Source of the DNA: an uncultured Bacteroidota bacterium
GTDB lineage: Bacteria; Bacteroidota; Bacteroidia; UKL13-3
Reading direction: 5' to 3'
Assembly: GCA_903898215.1 (NCBI GenBank)
Contig: CAIUEQ010000331.1
Span: forward strand, 1-6,718
DNA: 6,718 bases
Shown here: positions 5,488-6,718 of the stretch, piece by piece
Numbering within the stretch: position 1 is the stretch's first letter
Layout: each line of letters opens with the position of its first letter
Position numbers and translations under genes: made by a program
Notes under the pieces: generated by a model
Databases searched by the model: none
Told to the model about the DNA's origin: nothing
What the model saw: only the letters and a program-made list of their open reading frames with translations

Positions 5488-6480
5488 ATGTCAATACTAG
5501 CATTTCAGAAACCTGATAAAGTTATCATGCACAAGGAAACTGATTTTTTTGGTCAGTTTGAATTTCGTCCACTTGAAAAAGGGTATGGAGTTACTATTGG
5601 TAATGCACTCAGAAGAATTCTCCTTTCTTCGTTGGAAGGTTATGCGATCACTTCATTAAAGATTTCAGGTGTTGAACATGAGTTCTCTACCATCAAAGGA
5701 GTTATTGACGATGTTACCGAAATTGTTCTGAACTTAAAACAAGTTCGTTTTAAAAGAGTAATGGATGGTGTTGATAGCGAAAAAATATTTATTAATATCA
5801 AAGGTCAAGAGCAATTTTTGGCAGGAGAAATTGGTAAACATACGAATGCTTTCAAAATATTAAATCCTGATTTAGTAATTTGTAACATGGATCCAAAAGT
5901 TCAACTAGAAATTGAACTTACTGTAGATAAAGGAAGAGGTTATATTCCATCTGATGAGAATAAACCTAAAGATGCTGTAATAGGATTAATTCCAATTGAT
6001 AGTATCTACACTCCAATTAAAAATGTAAAATATAGTGTTGAAGATTATCGCGTTGAGCAAAAAACAGATTACGAAAAACTTGTAATTGAAATCTCAACTG
6101 ACGGTTCTATTCATCCTGAAGATGCTTTGAAAGAAGCTGCAAAAATTCTTATCCAACATTTTATGTTATTCTCTGACGAGTTAATTACACTTGATACTCA
6201 AGTTAAAGAAGCTCCACAAGAAGTTGATGAGAACTTACTTCATATCCGTAAAATATTAAAAACACCATTGTCAGATCTTGACCTTTCAGTTCGCGCATAC
6301 AATTGCTTAAAAGCAGCTGATATTAAATCGCTTTCTGAACTTGTAAGTTATGATATTGACGATTTATTGAAATTTAGAAATTTCGGAAAAAAATCACTTT
6401 CAGAATTAGAAGAATTAGTGAGAGACAAAGGATTAACTTTCGGAATGGAAGTATCAAAATATAAACTGAACGAAGAATAA
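5488..6480 (+). CDS. rpoA: RNA polymerase alpha subunit
   Basis: Encodes 330 residues, the usual 310-340. The alpha dimer is the scaffold for assembly of the beta and beta' subunits. The N-terminal domain (about 1-232) has FEFRPLEKGYGVTIGNALRR and ILLSSLEGYAITSLKISGVE; Arg43 matches E. coli Arg45, needed for contact with beta. A charged linker (about 233-255, EAPQEVDENLLHIRKI) leads to the C-terminal domain (about 256-322), where VRAYNCLKAADI keeps Arg269 and Asn272, equal to E. coli Arg265 and Asn268 that touch UP-element DNA, and FGKKSLSELEELV keeps the second DNA-contact helix. Thus UP-element and activator contacts should be possible. It starts 23 nt after rpsD without a Shine-Dalgarno and is followed by an unusual 84-nt repeat-bearing spacer before rplQ. 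Confidence 0.98.
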   Translation: MSILAFQKPDKVIMHKETDFFGQFEFRPLEKGYGVTIGNALRRILLSSLEGYAITSLKISGVEHEFSTIKGVIDDVTEIVLNLKQVRFKRVMDGVDSEKIFINIKGQEQFLAGEIGKHTNAFKILNPDLVICNMDPKVQLEIELTVDKGRGYIPSDENKPKDAVIGLIPIDSIYTPIKNVKYSVEDYRVEQKTDYEKLVIEISTDGSIHPEDALKEAAKILIQHFMLFSDELITLDTQVKEAPQEVDENLLHIRKILKTPLSDLDLSVRAYNCLKAADIKSLSELVSYDIDDLLKFRNFGKKSLSELEELVRDKGLTFGMEVSKYKLNEE

Positions 6481-6482
6481 AG

Positions 6483-6556
6483 ATGAGTTAGTATGTTATT
6501 AAGTTATTGGTTAAGAAGCCTGAATAACTTGGTAACTCAATAACTTGATAACTTAA
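6483..6556. repeat. Inverted array of 8-nt repeats between rpoA and rplQ
   Basis: Four contiguous octamers, TAACTTGG, TAACTCAA, TAACTTGA and TAACTTAA, fill 6525-6556. The opposite side, 6483-6513, reads as four units in reverse orientation: ATGAGTTA, GTATGTTA, TTAAGTTA and TTGGTTA (one base short). An 11-nt centre (AGAAGCCTGAA, 6514-6524) separates them. The longest pairing is 6495-6509 with 6538-6552, 15 positions with only one non-Watson-Crick (a possible G-U). Because the unit repeats, arms can pair in several registers. No T-run follows, so it is not an intrinsic terminator. It occupies nearly all of the 84-nt spacer and ends 8 nt before the rplQ ATG. Confidence 0.75.
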
Positions 6557-6564
6557 CAAAGAAA

Positions 6565-6718
6565 ATGAGACACGGGAAAACATTTAATCATTTAGGAAGA
6601 ACTTCCGCACACAGAAAATCGATGTTGGCTAATATGGCTTCATCTTTAATTCTGCATAAAAGAATAACAACGACATTAGCTAAAGCGAAAGCTTTAAGAG
6701 TGTATGTTGAGCCTCTTA
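6565..6718 (+). CDS. rplQ: 50S ribosomal protein bL17 (L17), N-terminal part
   Basis: The first 51 codons are present before the window ends. MRHGKTFNHLGRTSAHRKSM, then LANMASSLILHKRITTTLAK and AKALRVYVEPL, match bL17 (E. coli [20 protein letters not shown] and VEPL). bL17 is a 50S protein near the polypeptide exit tunnel. Only the 3' part, including any Bacteroidota C-terminal extension, is missing because of the window edge. The start follows an A-rich AACAAAGAAA leader with no Shine-Dalgarno. The position after rpoA is the standard end of the alpha operon, but the 84-nt repeat-bearing spacer upstream is longer than any other in the window. Confidence 0.96.
   Translation, partial: MRHGKTFNHLGRTSAHRKSMLANMASSLILHKRITTTLAKAKALRVYVEPL

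Noticed and set aside
6507..6532. Promoter before rplQ (TTG and TAACTTGG)
   Set aside because: The -7-like match is fair but the spacer is only 15 nt, too short for the Bacteroidota pattern, and it lies in the octamer array that creates TAACTT repeatedly.
6495..6556. Intrinsic terminator after rpoA
   Set aside because: The inverted repeats are A/T-rich and followed by AACAAAGAAAATG, not a T-run, and rplQ follows immediately.

Overview
The window is a stretch of a ribosomal-protein superoperon, all on the + strand: the end of an spc-type block (rpsH end, rplF, rplR, rpsE, rpmD, rplO, secY) running directly into an alpha-type block (infA, rpmJ, rpsM, rpsK, rpsD, rpoA, start of rplQ). The source looks like a member of the Bacteroidota. 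The reasons are the AT-rich composition, the almost complete lack of Shine-Dalgarno sequences before start codons, the zinc-free forms of bL36 and uS4, and the Bacteroidota-like N-termini of SecY, uS5 and RpoA. I cannot resolve genus or species from this window.

Layout: 1-94 end of rpsH; 113-667 rplF; 679-1026 rplR; a 66-nt spacer; 1093-1614 rpsE; 1619-1798 rpmD; 1802-2251 rplO; 2255-3613 secY; a 67-nt spacer with a possible promoter and weak hairpin; 3681-3899 infA; 3901-4017 rpmJ; 4027-4404 rpsM; 4427-4825 rpsK; 4856-5464 rpsD; 5488-6480 rpoA; an 84-nt spacer holding an inverted array of 8-nt repeats; 6565-6718 first part of rplQ. The other spacers are 1 to 30 nt. No stretch over 300 nt lacks a gene, and no tRNA, rRNA, mobile element or CRISPR was seen.

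The genes jointly supply the translation and protein-export machinery: small-subunit proteins uS8, uS5, uS13, uS11 and uS4, large-subunit proteins uL6, uL18, uL30, uL15, bL36 and bL17, initiation factor IF-1, the SecY translocon channel and the RNA polymerase alpha subunit. All start codons chosen are ATG and all 13 visible stop codons are TAA. The reading frames are intact, with no frameshift or truncation apart from the window edges.

This is a conserved housekeeping region and I found no new biological system in it. The points most worth a second look are small: the octamer inverted array before rplQ, the single strong Shine-Dalgarno sequence before rplF in an operon that otherwise lacks them, the absence of map between secY and infA, and the missing room for an E. 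coli-type S4 repressor site before rpsM.
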